A stretch of DNA of 8,787 nt from Thermodesulfobacteriota bacterium (GCA_003645605.1 QNAY01000035.1:1-8787), one strand, 5' to 3'; positions 1-6,086 are shown, numbered from the stretch's first letter. The notes: a model not told the origin generated them from the letters alone. A program made the numbers and translations.

Positions 1-266
1 CTCTTGCGATTCTTGGGGTCGTCTCAAGCGCTCTGTTTTGGTAGTTTTGTTGGGGTAAAGTATTTTTGGACACTTCAAAAACTATCGTTAAATTCAATGG
101 TTAGAAACAGCGCAAATGTCTCTAAATAGAAAAATCCTTACCGTGCATTTTCGCAGCAATCTCGGTGGTATCCTTAATAGCTAATGACTAAAGGCCAACC
201 GCACAGGTCGCATTTTTTTAACAATTCAATAGCAAAAACAATCAAAATGGGCTATAAATTTTAATC
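1..266. other. Upstream region without a convincing gene
   Basis: No supported gene lies here. Frame 1 is open from the window edge to a TAG at 127-129 (42 codons), which is short enough to be chance and shows no motif I recognise. The last part is AT-rich, with a run of seven T at about 212-218 and a TATAAA-like hexamer at about 253-258 just before the first gene. No good -35 box sits at the matching distance, so a promoter here is only a guess. A stop at 255-257 in the frame of the next gene shows that gene cannot begin upstream of it. Confidence 0.5.
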
Positions 267-1250
267 ATGATGATATCAAACAATGCCCAATTTGGCGTGC
301 TGAAGGACAGTCTTCTCCACAGCGGCAATGCGGTAAATGTTGCTTATGCACACAATTACCTCTTTGAGGAACGTGTGTCGATAGACCGGAAAGTCTCATA
401 TGAGACACACTTCGTGCCTCCAGAGGCAGTACTCAAAGGATGGAAGGAGAGTCACAAACGTTACCTGTGGAACAGGGTCTTTGTCACTACTCAGCAGTGG
501 CCTGAGACATTTTCAGATATCAACAGAGACGCTATGTTGATTGGACTGGATAAGAATCAATACATGGTGCGGGTCGAAAATCTTCATGAGGCGCTGGATA
601 GCCAGAACATTGCCCTGACGACGCTGATCACACAATTGGATATATGGAGAAATACATTGGGCGATCAGGAGGCCAAACAAGATGCTGTTGGATTCCTCAC
701 CCAATTCTGTGAGCATTGGAATCTCAGTGTGCGTCGCCAAAATCGACCGGCCTTCGCTGCCTTTTTTGATGAGCTGGATGATGAGATCCAAGCACCGGAC
801 TGGCCTCATCGCGTCCGGAATCGTCTGGGACTGTCTCACTACGACGGTCTATCTAATCCAATCCCTGTAGCGCTCATGCGCTACCGGGTCAAAGAAGTAC
901 TTGATGGCCTGGGAGAAGAACAGAAAAAGAGGGCCTTTGCCGTGCCGACTGTACTGGATGGAGAACTCAATACCCATTTTTTCCCTACACCACGTTCAGC
1001 CCAATATGGGCGTACTTTGCAATTGGAACCAGACTCTGATTGTGCTAAATTGGTAAGTGAAATCCTGCACCGTCGCATAAACTACACTTCGGAGCATATC
1101 TATAAGGTGGGCTGGATAACAGAATCTATTCCGCCATTTGATCGAGGAGCCAACTTTGCTCGACTTCGTAACGAGCATCTATTCTGCTTGCGTTACGAGA
1201 CAGGGATCGAAGACTTTGGCGAGGATATTCTTGAAAACGATCATGACTGA
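267..1250 (+). CDS. Hypothetical protein, first gene of a two-gene module with a TPR protein
   Basis: A 327-residue protein that I do not recognise. It is predicted soluble: there is no signal peptide or membrane segment. It is rich in aromatic and charged residues and ends in an acidic tail (DFGEDILENDHD). No Walker, nuclease, protease or helix-turn-helix signature stands out. The region around residues 85-160 reads as amphipathic helices, for example around the sequence NIALTTLITQLDIW. An in-frame stop at 255-257 limits the start to ATG 267 or the adjacent ATG 270. Neither has a Shine-Dalgarno, so initiation may be weak or leaderless. The stop codon overlaps the start of the downstream TPR gene by 8 bp, which indicates coupled translation and a shared process or complex. 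That the frame is real is supported by its length, its tight junction with the next gene and its protein-like composition. The function is unknown. Confidence 0.72.
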   Translation: MMISNNAQFGVLKDSLLHSGNAVNVAYAHNYLFEERVSIDRKVSYETHFVPPEAVLKGWKESHKRYLWNRVFVTTQQWPETFSDINRDAMLIGLDKNQYMVRVENLHEALDSQNIALTTLITQLDIWRNTLGDQEAKQDAVGFLTQFCEHWNLSVRRQNRPAFAAFFDELDDEIQAPDWPHRVRNRLGLSHYDGLSNPIPVALMRYRVKEVLDGLGEEQKKRAFAVPTVLDGELNTHFFPTPRSAQYGRTLQLEPDSDCAKLVSEILHRRINYTSEHIYKVGWITESIPPFDRGANFARLRNEHLFCLRYETGIEDFGEDILENDHD

Positions 1251-3618
1251 ACCAGTGAAAAGAGAACATCCCTGGCTTACAAAATTCCAACGTGTTCCTG
1301 ATATGGCCCTGGATGAATTACTGCGCGGTATAGCCGATATTGAGCCGTACGAACGGGCCAGACCAACAGACGTACTGGTAATGTTTTTCGGTGGCCTAAA
1401 ATCCACCGATCCCCTGCATCAAAAACTGGATGAGACGTTGGGCGCTTGGCTTGTTTCGCGTCGCAAGGATGGTCCGGAGAGACGCAGGGAATATGGACTC
1501 AATAGTTATATCGAGGAACTTATCCAGGCACTAAGCGCGATTTATCGCCTGTCTCTGCCTCATACTGCTGAATCCCTGCGCAGGGACTTTAGCATCTTCC
1601 AACGCTGGCTGGATTCTTTTTACCTTGGGCCTGGCCGGGACCCAAGTGGAGAACTGTGGCGGGTAATGGCGCTGACACAAACCAACAGGGATTTTTTGAA
1701 AGATTGGTACCGTCTCTGCAAGTATGCCGGAAACATCCTTCCCTCACATTACCTGTCTTTGGGTCTTCTCGGCCTACGTATGCTGCCGCAGGACAACTGC
1801 AGGCAAGACGGGCGTCTCAATCCCGAACTCCTGGCAGGACTTTTCAAATGGGGCGCTACACTCAAGGGCAACAAGAGCGACAAACAGGCCTTTCTACGCC
1901 AATTGCGCACTATCAAGGTCCTCTATCCCCGTGGGCCAGGGACCTGGCGGGATATCCTTGCGCCGTTGGTGTCGGAATACAAAAGGCCTGTGTTCTATCC
2001 ATGGCTGAAAGGGGCCGGCATACAGGTGGAAGGTACAAGAAAAACAAGAGGACAGACCGGGACAAGTCTGCCGCAGAAAAATAGACGGCAACGGCTGTTG
2101 CAGAGGCTCAAAAAGGAGCCTGTCGGCCAGGTGCTTCCTGATATACGCTCCTTGATGGAGGATTATGAACGCTACGCAGAGGCCACTGGAGACGATAATC
2201 CTTTTGTAAAAAGCGCCGGCAACTTCGCAAAACACCTCAAGAAACGTGCTCCCCATGATGCGCTGGAACTGGTCCGTGCAGCCAACCGCTGGCAACCATA
2301 TAACCCCTACTTATGGAGCCTTTGGGCTCAGACATTGGAAATTTTGAACAAGGACGATCTTGCCGAGGTCGTATACTGGGAGGCCATACGGCGGATCCCG
2401 GAAAACGTGATATTCCGCACTGCCCTGGCAAATCTTCTTGCCCGCACAGGCAGGGGAGAAAAAGCAGAGGAACTGTTTCGTGATACTATGAAGAGATTTC
2501 CGGAGAACGAGGTGTGCCGCAACGCCCTGGCAAAGCTCCTTGCCCGCACAGGCAGGGAAGAAGAAGCAGAGAAACTGTTTCGTGATACTATGAAGAAAAT
2601 TCCGAAAGACGAGGTATGCCGCAACGCCCTGGCAAAGCTCCTTGCCCGCACAGGCAGAAAAGAAGAAGCAGAGAAACTGTTTCGTAATACTATGGATAGG
2701 TTTCCGGAAAACGTGGTATGCAGGGTAGATCTGGCCTTCTGGCTGCTCACTTGGAGACGGATCGAAGAGGCGGATGGACTGTATCAGAAGATTACTGGCC
2801 GCTTTCAGATAAACAATTATATCCGCAAATTAGGAGAGGTTATCAATGCCCGCAAGGGTGGTAGCACGGAGAAATTTGAGATGCCTGAGTTTGCAGATCT
2901 TCAGGCATCGGGGTTTGACCTAGACGACAGAACTGCCTTCCTTACGAGTGTTGCATTGGAATCGCAAGAAGAGACCCCATCCCAGGTGATGCAACCATCT
3001 ACATCAGACGGCAGCCATCAAGCGGAACTGAGAGTACAAGACGTTCCTTTTATGGAAAATTTACTGATAAGCCGTGCTGACTTTTGTCTCAACACAAACG
3101 AGGACCAGGAAATAAAGGACAAGGCCCTGTCAGACATTGAAGATGTATTGGAAAATGACCCGGGGCATGTCTACCCACGAGTCGTGCTCTGTATGCATGA
3201 GGAGATACACCGTCAGAAACTTGTGGATCAGGTTGATGCATTTCCTCACGCCTATCCATTGCGTTTCTTGGCAGCATCGGAATCCGGAACTAGCGATAAA
3301 TGGGATATTCTTGCGAAAACTTTCCCCATGCACAGTTACCTCACTTTACTGGGGCGTATTTCCTCGTATCCGCAAAATGCAGATACTCAATTGATCGTCA
3401 AACAACTTCGAAGGTGGCTAACTAGTACCAATGGTGATACCAACGATTTTGAGAAATATACCATGGAGAAAGTACAAGAGTGGATGCCTGGTATTGATGA
3501 AGAGTTGGATGATCAGCAACTGCGTCAGAACGTCGTTGACAATATAGATAGTATCAAGACCTTGATTGACGATGGTTTAAAACGAACAGCAGATGAGCAC
3601 GTCCGGTATGCTGTCTGA
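1243..3618 (+). CDS. TPR-repeat protein, partner of the upstream hypothetical gene
   Basis: A 791-residue, probably cytoplasmic protein with three parts. Residues 1 to about 350 are a helical region of no family I know, with a basic patch near 279-292 (KNRRQRLLQRLKK). Five consecutive 34-residue TPR units follow at 352-385, 386-419, 420-453, 454-487 and 488-521, with the TPR pattern of small residues and a proline at each unit boundary (PENxVxRxALAxLLARTGRxEEAExLF). The C-terminal 270 residues are acidic, start with a low-complexity Ser/Gln/Glu linker (about 570-600) and have no recognised domain. TPR arrays bind proteins or peptides, so a scaffold or sensor role is inferred, perhaps with the upstream product. 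The frame is open back to ATG 1138, but I chose ATG 1243: it makes a compact 8-bp overlap (ATGACTGA) with the upstream stop instead of 113 bp. A weak GAGGA lies about 18 bases upstream. Confidence 0.8.
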   Translation: MTEPVKREHPWLTKFQRVPDMALDELLRGIADIEPYERARPTDVLVMFFGGLKSTDPLHQKLDETLGAWLVSRRKDGPERRREYGLNSYIEELIQALSAIYRLSLPHTAESLRRDFSIFQRWLDSFYLGPGRDPSGELWRVMALTQTNRDFLKDWYRLCKYAGNILPSHYLSLGLLGLRMLPQDNCRQDGRLNPELLAGLFKWGATLKGNKSDKQAFLRQLRTIKVLYPRGPGTWRDILAPLVSEYKRPVFYPWLKGAGIQVEGTRKTRGQTGTSLPQKNRRQRLLQRLKKEPVGQVLPDIRSLMEDYERYAEATGDDNPFVKSAGNFAKHLKKRAPHDALELVRAANRWQPYNPYLWSLWAQTLEILNKDDLAEVVYWEAIRRIPENVIFRTALANLLARTGRGEKAEELFRDTMKRFPENEVCRNALAKLLARTGREEEAEKLFRDTMKKIPKDEVCRNALAKLLARTGRKEEAEKLFRNTMDRFPENVVCRVDLAFWLLTWRRIEEADGLYQKITGRFQINNYIRKLGEVINARKGGSTEKFEMPEFADLQASGFDLDDRTAFLTSVALESQEETPSQVMQPSTSDGSHQAELRVQDVPFMENLLISRADFCLNTNEDQEIKDKALSDIEDVLENDPGHVYPRVVLCMHEEIHRQKLVDQVDAFPHAYPLRFLAASESGTSDKWDILAKTFPMHSYLTLLGRISSYPQNADTQLIVKQLRRWLTSTNGDTNDFEKYTMEKVQEWMPGIDEELDDQQLRQNVVDNIDSIKTLIDDGLKRTADEHVRYAV
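2398..2805 (+). repeat. 102-bp in-frame tandem repeats encoding TPR units
   Basis: Four consecutive 102-bp units (2398-2499, 2500-2601, 2602-2703, 2704-2805) each encode one 34-residue TPR. The second and third share an unbroken 41-bp identity (2515-2555 and 2617-2657), followed by a second identical block over AGAAGAAGCAGAGAAACTG. The first unit is slightly more diverged and the fourth clearly older. Identity at silent positions points to recent unit duplication or gene conversion, not only protein-level constraint. Such arrays can gain or lose units by slippage or recombination without breaking the frame. Confidence 0.85.
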
Positions 3619-3650
3619 TCGGTAAAGACGCGACGGGCGCATTCACACGT

Positions 3651-3699
3651 TGGGGGACCCCTTCGGCTCGAACAATTCGTCGAATCGTGAGTTGACCCA
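3651..3699. repeat. Decayed relative of the 3875-3929 inverted-repeat element
   Basis: This segment begins TGGGGGACC and carries a central CGAACAATTCG (3669-3679) followed by CGAATCGT (3681-3688). The intact element downstream has CGAACAATTTCG (3896-3907) and CGAATCGT (3910-3917) in the same order and orientation. The outer arms no longer pair well here (TGGGGGAC against TTGACCCA), so this looks like an old, degraded copy. It starts about 30 bases after the stop of the TPR gene. Confidence 0.45.
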
Positions 3700-3727
3700 G
3701 GCAAGTTTTAAGTAGAGAGGGGAAACT

Positions 3728-3772
3728 GGGGGACATCCTTCTAGGTCTAAAAGTAGCGTAGCTACCGTTTAG
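3728..3772. repeat. GGGGGAC block followed by a small stem-loop
   Basis: A third GGGGGAC (around 3728-3733) is followed by a short inverted repeat: CTAAA (3747-3751) and GTAGC (3753-3757) pair with GCTAC (3761-3765) and TTTAG (3768-3772) around a GTA loop. There is no U-tract after it, so it is a poor terminator. It is probably part of the same family of repeat debris as its neighbours. Confidence 0.3.
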
Positions 3773-3852
3773 TGTCATCTGCTTATAACTATTCAATATC
3801 TAAAGAAAATATCCTCGTTATATTTTCACACAACTTGGGTGTCCAGGCAAAT

Positions 3853-4095
3853 TCAAGCTTCGATAAGTACCATTAGGGGGACCGCAACGATTCTACGAAC
3901 AATTTCGCACGAATCGTTGCGGTCCCCCTCTTTCAGCAACATACAGCTAATTTTAGTAAGATGTAAACGCGACCCTAATATTAATGCTGTAGCAACCAAG
4001 GTAAAGTCATACATATGGGCATTTGTCAGTGCGGGTTGAAGAAAAGAGAGACCACTTACAACAAAACCAAGCCGTTTGGCACATGGAATTTTCAT
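3853..4095 (-). pseudogene. Small exported or membrane protein frame, 3' end replaced by a hairpin repeat
   Basis: An 80-codon frame with features of a real gene at its 5' end. AAGGAGAA lies 5 bases before the ATG (counted from AAGGAG). The N-terminus has a lysine/arginine stretch followed by a hydrophobic core (LGFVVSGLSFLQPALTNA), then a possible signal peptidase site after TNA and a second hydrophobic run (FTLVATALILG). From about residue 54 the frame is made of the 19-bp inverted repeat at 3875-3929, which encodes an unrelated tail (KEGDRNDSCEIV...VAVPLMVLIEA) before TGA. The simplest reading is that a repeat inserted in a gene and truncated it. Alternatives are a genuine small protein whose end happens to overlap the repeat, or chance. 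It is divergent from the response regulator gene, with 163 bp between the starts. I do not recognise the family. Confidence 0.45.
3875..3929. repeat. Perfect 19-bp inverted repeat, REP/MITE-like element
   Basis: The arms 3875-3893 (AGGGGGACCGCAACGATTC) and 3911-3929 are exact reverse complements separated by 17 bases. Within the spacer CGAA (3896-3899) and TTCG (3904-3907) can pair again around a CAAT loop, giving a long hairpin with one internal loop. The hairpin has no T-run on either side, which argues against an ordinary terminator. GGGGAC/GTCCCC-ended hairpins are known around REP-associated tyrosine transposases (RAYT, IS200/IS605 relatives). Placing this element in that group is inference, because no transposase gene is in the window. 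It lies inside the 3' end of the minus-strand frame 3853-4095. Confidence 0.7.
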
Positions 4096-4098
4096 TTG

Positions 4099-4106
4099 TT
4101 CTCCTT
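4099..4106 (-). promoter_or_regulatory. Strong ribosome binding site for the minus-strand small ORF
   Basis: Read on the minus strand this is AAGGAGAA, with AAGGAG ending 5 bases before the ATG at 4095-4093. It is one of the best Shine-Dalgarno sequences in the window and the main reason to take the small frame seriously. Confidence 0.6.
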
Positions 4107-4171
4107 GATGTATATGTGAGAAGAAAATGAGCCAAAATATTTTAGCTTGTTTTGTTAATTCTGTTTACTAT

Positions 4172-4253
4172 TATTTTTCGAAAATTTGAGTCTAAAGCAA
4201 ATATCATTCCAAATCCTTGTTTTTCTGATCAACTATTTTTCGAAAACTTGAGT
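4172..4253. promoter_or_regulatory. Twin 20-bp direct repeats with TTTTCGAAAA palindromes (candidate operator)
   Basis: TATTTTTCGAAAATTTGAGT (4172-4191) recurs as TATTTTTCGAAAACTTGAGT (4234-4253), 19 of 20 bases identical. Each contains the perfect palindrome TTTTCGAAAA (4175-4184 and 4237-4246). The copies are 62 bp apart, close to six helical turns, so two bound dimers would face the same side of the DNA. They lie in the divergent region between the minus-strand small frame and the response regulator, and the second copy ends five bases before the regulator ATG. Binding there could block transcription or ribosome access. Autoregulation or control of both divergent genes is inference. Confidence 0.5.
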
Positions 4254-4258
4254 ATATC

Positions 4259-5542
4259 ATGAAGTACAAGATCCTGATAGTTGAAGACAATCAAAAACTG
4301 GCAAGCCTTTTTCAAGAGGCCTTGGGTGATGAGTATGATACATACCTGGCTTCTAATTTGAAACAGGCTAAGGCCTGTTTTGATGGTATCCACGGCCTTT
4401 TGTTGGACCTCCAGCTCCCGGATGGCGAGGGGCTGAGTCTTATCAAGCCTGCCCGGCAGATAAATCCTTCCTGTGTGATAATCGTGGTTACGGCCTATGG
4501 CACCGTCCAGAAAGCAGTTGAGGCTTTAAAGCTGGGGGCTACTGATTTCCTAGAGAAGCCAGTGGATCTTGAGGCCCTTGTTCAACGTTTTCAGAATCTG
4601 TTTCCATTGCAGGGAACCAAAGATCTTGTGGCTGAATCAGCCAAGATGGTTGATGTGTTGCAAATGGCAGACCGTGTAGCTTCCACACCTTTTCCTGTTC
4701 TTATTACAGGAGAGACTGGAACCGGAAAGGATGTGCTGGCTCGTTATATTCATCAGCAAAGCGTCCGGAAAAAATTCATAGGGCTCAACTGTGCAAGCGT
4801 GCCTCAGGAATTGGCAGATTCAATGCTTTTTGGTCATTTAAGGGGTAGCTTCACAGGGGCCAGCGAGACACGTAAAGGCCTTCTTTCCGCAGCCAAAGGA
4901 GGGACCCTTTTTTTGGATGAGATTGGAGAATTACCGCTTTCTCTTCAGCCGAAGCTCTTGAGGTTTTTAGACTCTGGTTGTTATATGCCATTGGGTAGCA
5001 GCCAGGAATCAAAAAGCAATGCCCGGATCATTGCGGCAACAAACAAGAATCTGAAAAAGGCTGTAAAAGAGGGCTCTTTCAGGAAAGATCTACACTTTCG
5101 TCTTACAACCTTTCCAATTCACATTCCATCCATTAGGGAGAGAAAGGACGACATTATTCCCTTGGTTAACCATCACCTTGAAAGGGTTGAACAAATGCTG
5201 GGCCGGAGGGTCTGTTTATCAGATAGCGCGAAGGAACTTCTTCTGGAATATCATTTTCCGGGAAATGTAAGAGAGCTTTTTAATTTATTGGATCGAACCG
5301 CGCTTCTGACAGGAGGCGACATTACTGATGGCTCCATCAGATCGTTTTTAAGTCCTTCTCCTGAAGATGAGCCAGTGCCTAGTAATTTCTGGTCGGAAAG
5401 CCGGGGCCATGTTTTGAAAAAGGAAAAAGAACTCATAGCTGCGGCCTTGGCAGCAACTGGGGGAAACAAGGCCGCTGCAGCCCGCGCTCTTAAGGTCAGT
5501 TACAAGACTCTTCTTAATAAGATGAAAAAATTAGGTTTATGA
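4259..5542 (+). CDS. Sigma-54-dependent response regulator, NtrC family
   Basis: A 427-residue cytoplasmic transcription activator with the full three-domain layout. The receiver domain (about 1-115) has the acidic pair E9/D10, phosphoacceptor D50, T78 and K100. The AAA+ domain (about 125-355) has Walker A GETGTGKD (151-158), a sigma-54 contact loop reading GSFTGA (196-201) in place of the commoner GAFTGA, Walker B GGTLFLDEIGELP (214-226), putative arginine fingers in FRKDLHFRL (274-282) and GNVREL (335-340). A Fis-type helix-turn-helix ends the protein (about 390-427). Family knowledge: phosphorylation drives oligomerisation and ATP-dependent opening of sigma-54 promoters. The start gives the classic MKYKILIVEDN opening, but only a weak TGAG (4249-4252) precedes it. 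No histidine kinase is adjacent, so the partner and target genes are unknown. The next gene starts 340 bp downstream, so it is probably a single-gene unit. Confidence 0.95.
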   Translation: MKYKILIVEDNQKLASLFQEALGDEYDTYLASNLKQAKACFDGIHGLLLDLQLPDGEGLSLIKPARQINPSCVIIVVTAYGTVQKAVEALKLGATDFLEKPVDLEALVQRFQNLFPLQGTKDLVAESAKMVDVLQMADRVASTPFPVLITGETGTGKDVLARYIHQQSVRKKFIGLNCASVPQELADSMLFGHLRGSFTGASETRKGLLSAAKGGTLFLDEIGELPLSLQPKLLRFLDSGCYMPLGSSQESKSNARIIAATNKNLKKAVKEGSFRKDLHFRLTTFPIHIPSIRERKDDIIPLVNHHLERVEQMLGRRVCLSDSAKELLLEYHFPGNVRELFNLLDRTALLTGGDITDGSIRSFLSPSPEDEPVPSNFWSESRGHVLKKEKELIAAALAATGGNKAAAARALKVSYKTLLNKMKKLGL

Positions 5543-5574
5543 GGCCCGGCATCCTTTTTTAAATTCAAAATTGT

Positions 5575-5599
5575 GTCTGGACGGTCTTTCCGTTCAGAC
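5575..5599 (+). terminator. Hairpin after the response regulator, possible terminator
   Basis: GTCTGGACGG (5575-5584) pairs with CCGTTCAGAC (5590-5599) over ten base pairs, one of them G-U, around a TCTTT loop, 32 bases after the regulator's stop. The following bases (TCTAATTG) are only modestly T-rich, so intrinsic termination may be weak. The position is right for ending the regulator transcript. Confidence 0.5.
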
Positions 5600-5654
5600 T
5601 CTAATTGCGCTGATTGACATAGGATAGGTTGAGCGGTACATTGAAACAGAATTT

Positions 5655-5765
5655 TGTAAGCATTCACAGGGCACCGCATCTGCTTTGTTGTCTGGCACTT
5701 GAAGTACAGGGAGTACGTCTGCGTACCCTCCGCCTCGCATCTGCAGCACCCTGTAAACGCTTACA
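5655..5765. repeat. Intergenic inverted-repeat element with GTRAAYGSTTAC motifs
   Basis: The ends are TGTAAGCATTCACAGGG (5655-5671) and CCCTGTAAACGCTTACA (5749-5765), which pair at 15 of 17 positions. Inside are a direct repeat of CGCATCTGC (5675-5683 and 5736-5744) and a small central hairpin (AGG...GTACG at 5708-5717 against CGTACCCT at 5722-5729). The whole could fold as a branched structure. Each end carries a 12-bp motif close to GTRAAYGSTTAC, and a third copy (GTGAACGGTTAC) lies at 5811-5822. The layout fits a dispersed non-coding repeat or small non-autonomous element. I recall similar GTGAACG-TTAC stretches between genes in Desulfobacterota genomes but cannot check that here. Confidence 0.5.
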
Positions 5766-5800
5766 GTTCGGTGGGTGGCGGTAAAACTGTGTGTGTGGCG

Positions 5801-5824
5801 CTGTAACCCCGTGAACGGTTACAG
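5801..5824. repeat. Short perfect stem-loop upstream of tatA
   Basis: CTGTAACC (5801-5808) and GGTTACAG (5817-5824) are exact reverse complements around an 8-base loop, about 60 bases before the tatA start. The right half includes the third copy of the GTRAAYGSTTAC motif seen in the adjacent element. It may be a fragment of that element, or a structure in the tatA leader transcript. Confidence 0.4.
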
Positions 5825-5882
5825 AATTTTATGTTCTGCTATTAACATAATGACAGTTTTTCTTCTAGGAGAGGAATAGAGG

Positions 5883-6086
5883 ATGTTCGGGTTGGGGATG
5901 CCTGAGTTGCTGGTTATTTTGGTTATAATTCTTGTCGTTTTTGGTGCTGGTAAGCTGCCAAAAATCGGTGAGGGACTTGGAAAGGGTATCAGCAATTTCA
6001 AGAAGTCCATAAAGGAGAATGAAGAGACTGGGGACGATGTCAGCCAGGACGAAAAGACCGGATCGTCATCCGGCCATAAAAAATAA
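5883..6086 (+). CDS. tatA: Twin-arginine translocase pore subunit TatA (copy 1)
   Basis: A 67-residue TatA/E protein. It has a very short N-terminus, one membrane helix (about 7-21, [15 protein letters not shown]), the hinge FGAGKLP (20-26), an amphipathic helix with [18 protein letters not shown] (about 28-45), and a charged, flexible tail ([20 protein letters not shown]). TatA oligomers form the passage for folded proteins carrying twin-arginine signal peptides, in the cytoplasmic membrane. Position 8 is glutamate, whereas E. coli TatA has glutamine and TatB has glutamate, so it may cover both roles. A strong AGGAGAGGA (5867-5875) sits 7 bases before the ATG. It is followed 60 bases later by resB on the same strand. 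No tatC is in the window, and a second tatA copy closes the cluster at 8445. Confidence 0.93.
   Translation: MFGLGMPELLVILVIILVVFGAGKLPKIGEGLGKGISNFKKSIKENEETGDDVSQDEKTGSSSGHKK

Larger units (their letters stand above)
5543..5882. other. Repeat-rich intergenic region between the regulator and tatA
   Basis: These 340 bases hold no supported gene. In order they contain a possible terminator hairpin (5575-5599), a 111-bp inverted-repeat element (5655-5765), a GT-rich stretch (about 5771-5800), a second hairpin (5801-5824), and an AT-rich leader to tatA. A CATAAT hexamer at 5846-5851 could be a -10 box but has no good -35 partner. I looked for a sigma-54 -24/-12 promoter because of the neighbouring activator. 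The best start, TGGCAC at about 5693, lacks the GC at the right spacing. Confidence 0.6.

Noticed and set aside
1138..1242. Upstream start for the TPR gene at ATG 1138 (35 extra residues)
   Set aside because: It would overlap the previous gene by 113 bp, and the extra residues are a frame-shifted reading of that gene's conserved-looking end. ATG 1243 gives a compact 8-bp overlap.
1656..2084. Plus-strand 142-codon frame inside the TPR gene
   Set aside because: It is a shifted frame fully contained in a longer, well-supported coding region and has no recognisable motif.
1894..2295. Minus-strand 133-codon frame
   Set aside because: It lies wholly within the TPR gene, has no ribosome binding site and its composition looks non-protein-like.
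2328..2750. Minus-strand 140-codon frame with internal protein repeats
   Set aside because: It is the antisense of the TPR repeat units. Its periodicity comes from the 102-bp repeats on the coding strand.
2398..2805. CRISPR array from regularly spaced repeats
   Set aside because: The repeats are contiguous 102-bp coding units with no unique spacers, in frame, and they encode TPRs.
3554..3796. Minus-strand 80-codon frame across the end of the TPR gene
   Set aside because: It has no ribosome binding site and runs through repeat debris into the antisense of the TPR gene.
3875..3929. Intrinsic terminator for the TPR gene
   Set aside because: The hairpin is over 250 bases from the stop and has no T-run on either side. 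A mobile repeat fits better.
3839..4039. Plus-strand 66-codon frame through the hairpin element
   Set aside because: It has no ribosome binding site or recognisable domain, and much of it is the inverted repeat itself.
5693..5708. Sigma-54 -24/-12 promoter starting TGGCAC upstream of tatA
   Set aside because: The -12 GC is missing at the required spacing, and the sequence is part of the inverted-repeat element.
5819..6010. Minus-strand frame opposite tatA (similar case at 8441-8650)
   Set aside because: Both are antisense shadows of the TatA coding sequence. They look alike only because the two TatA proteins are paralogous.
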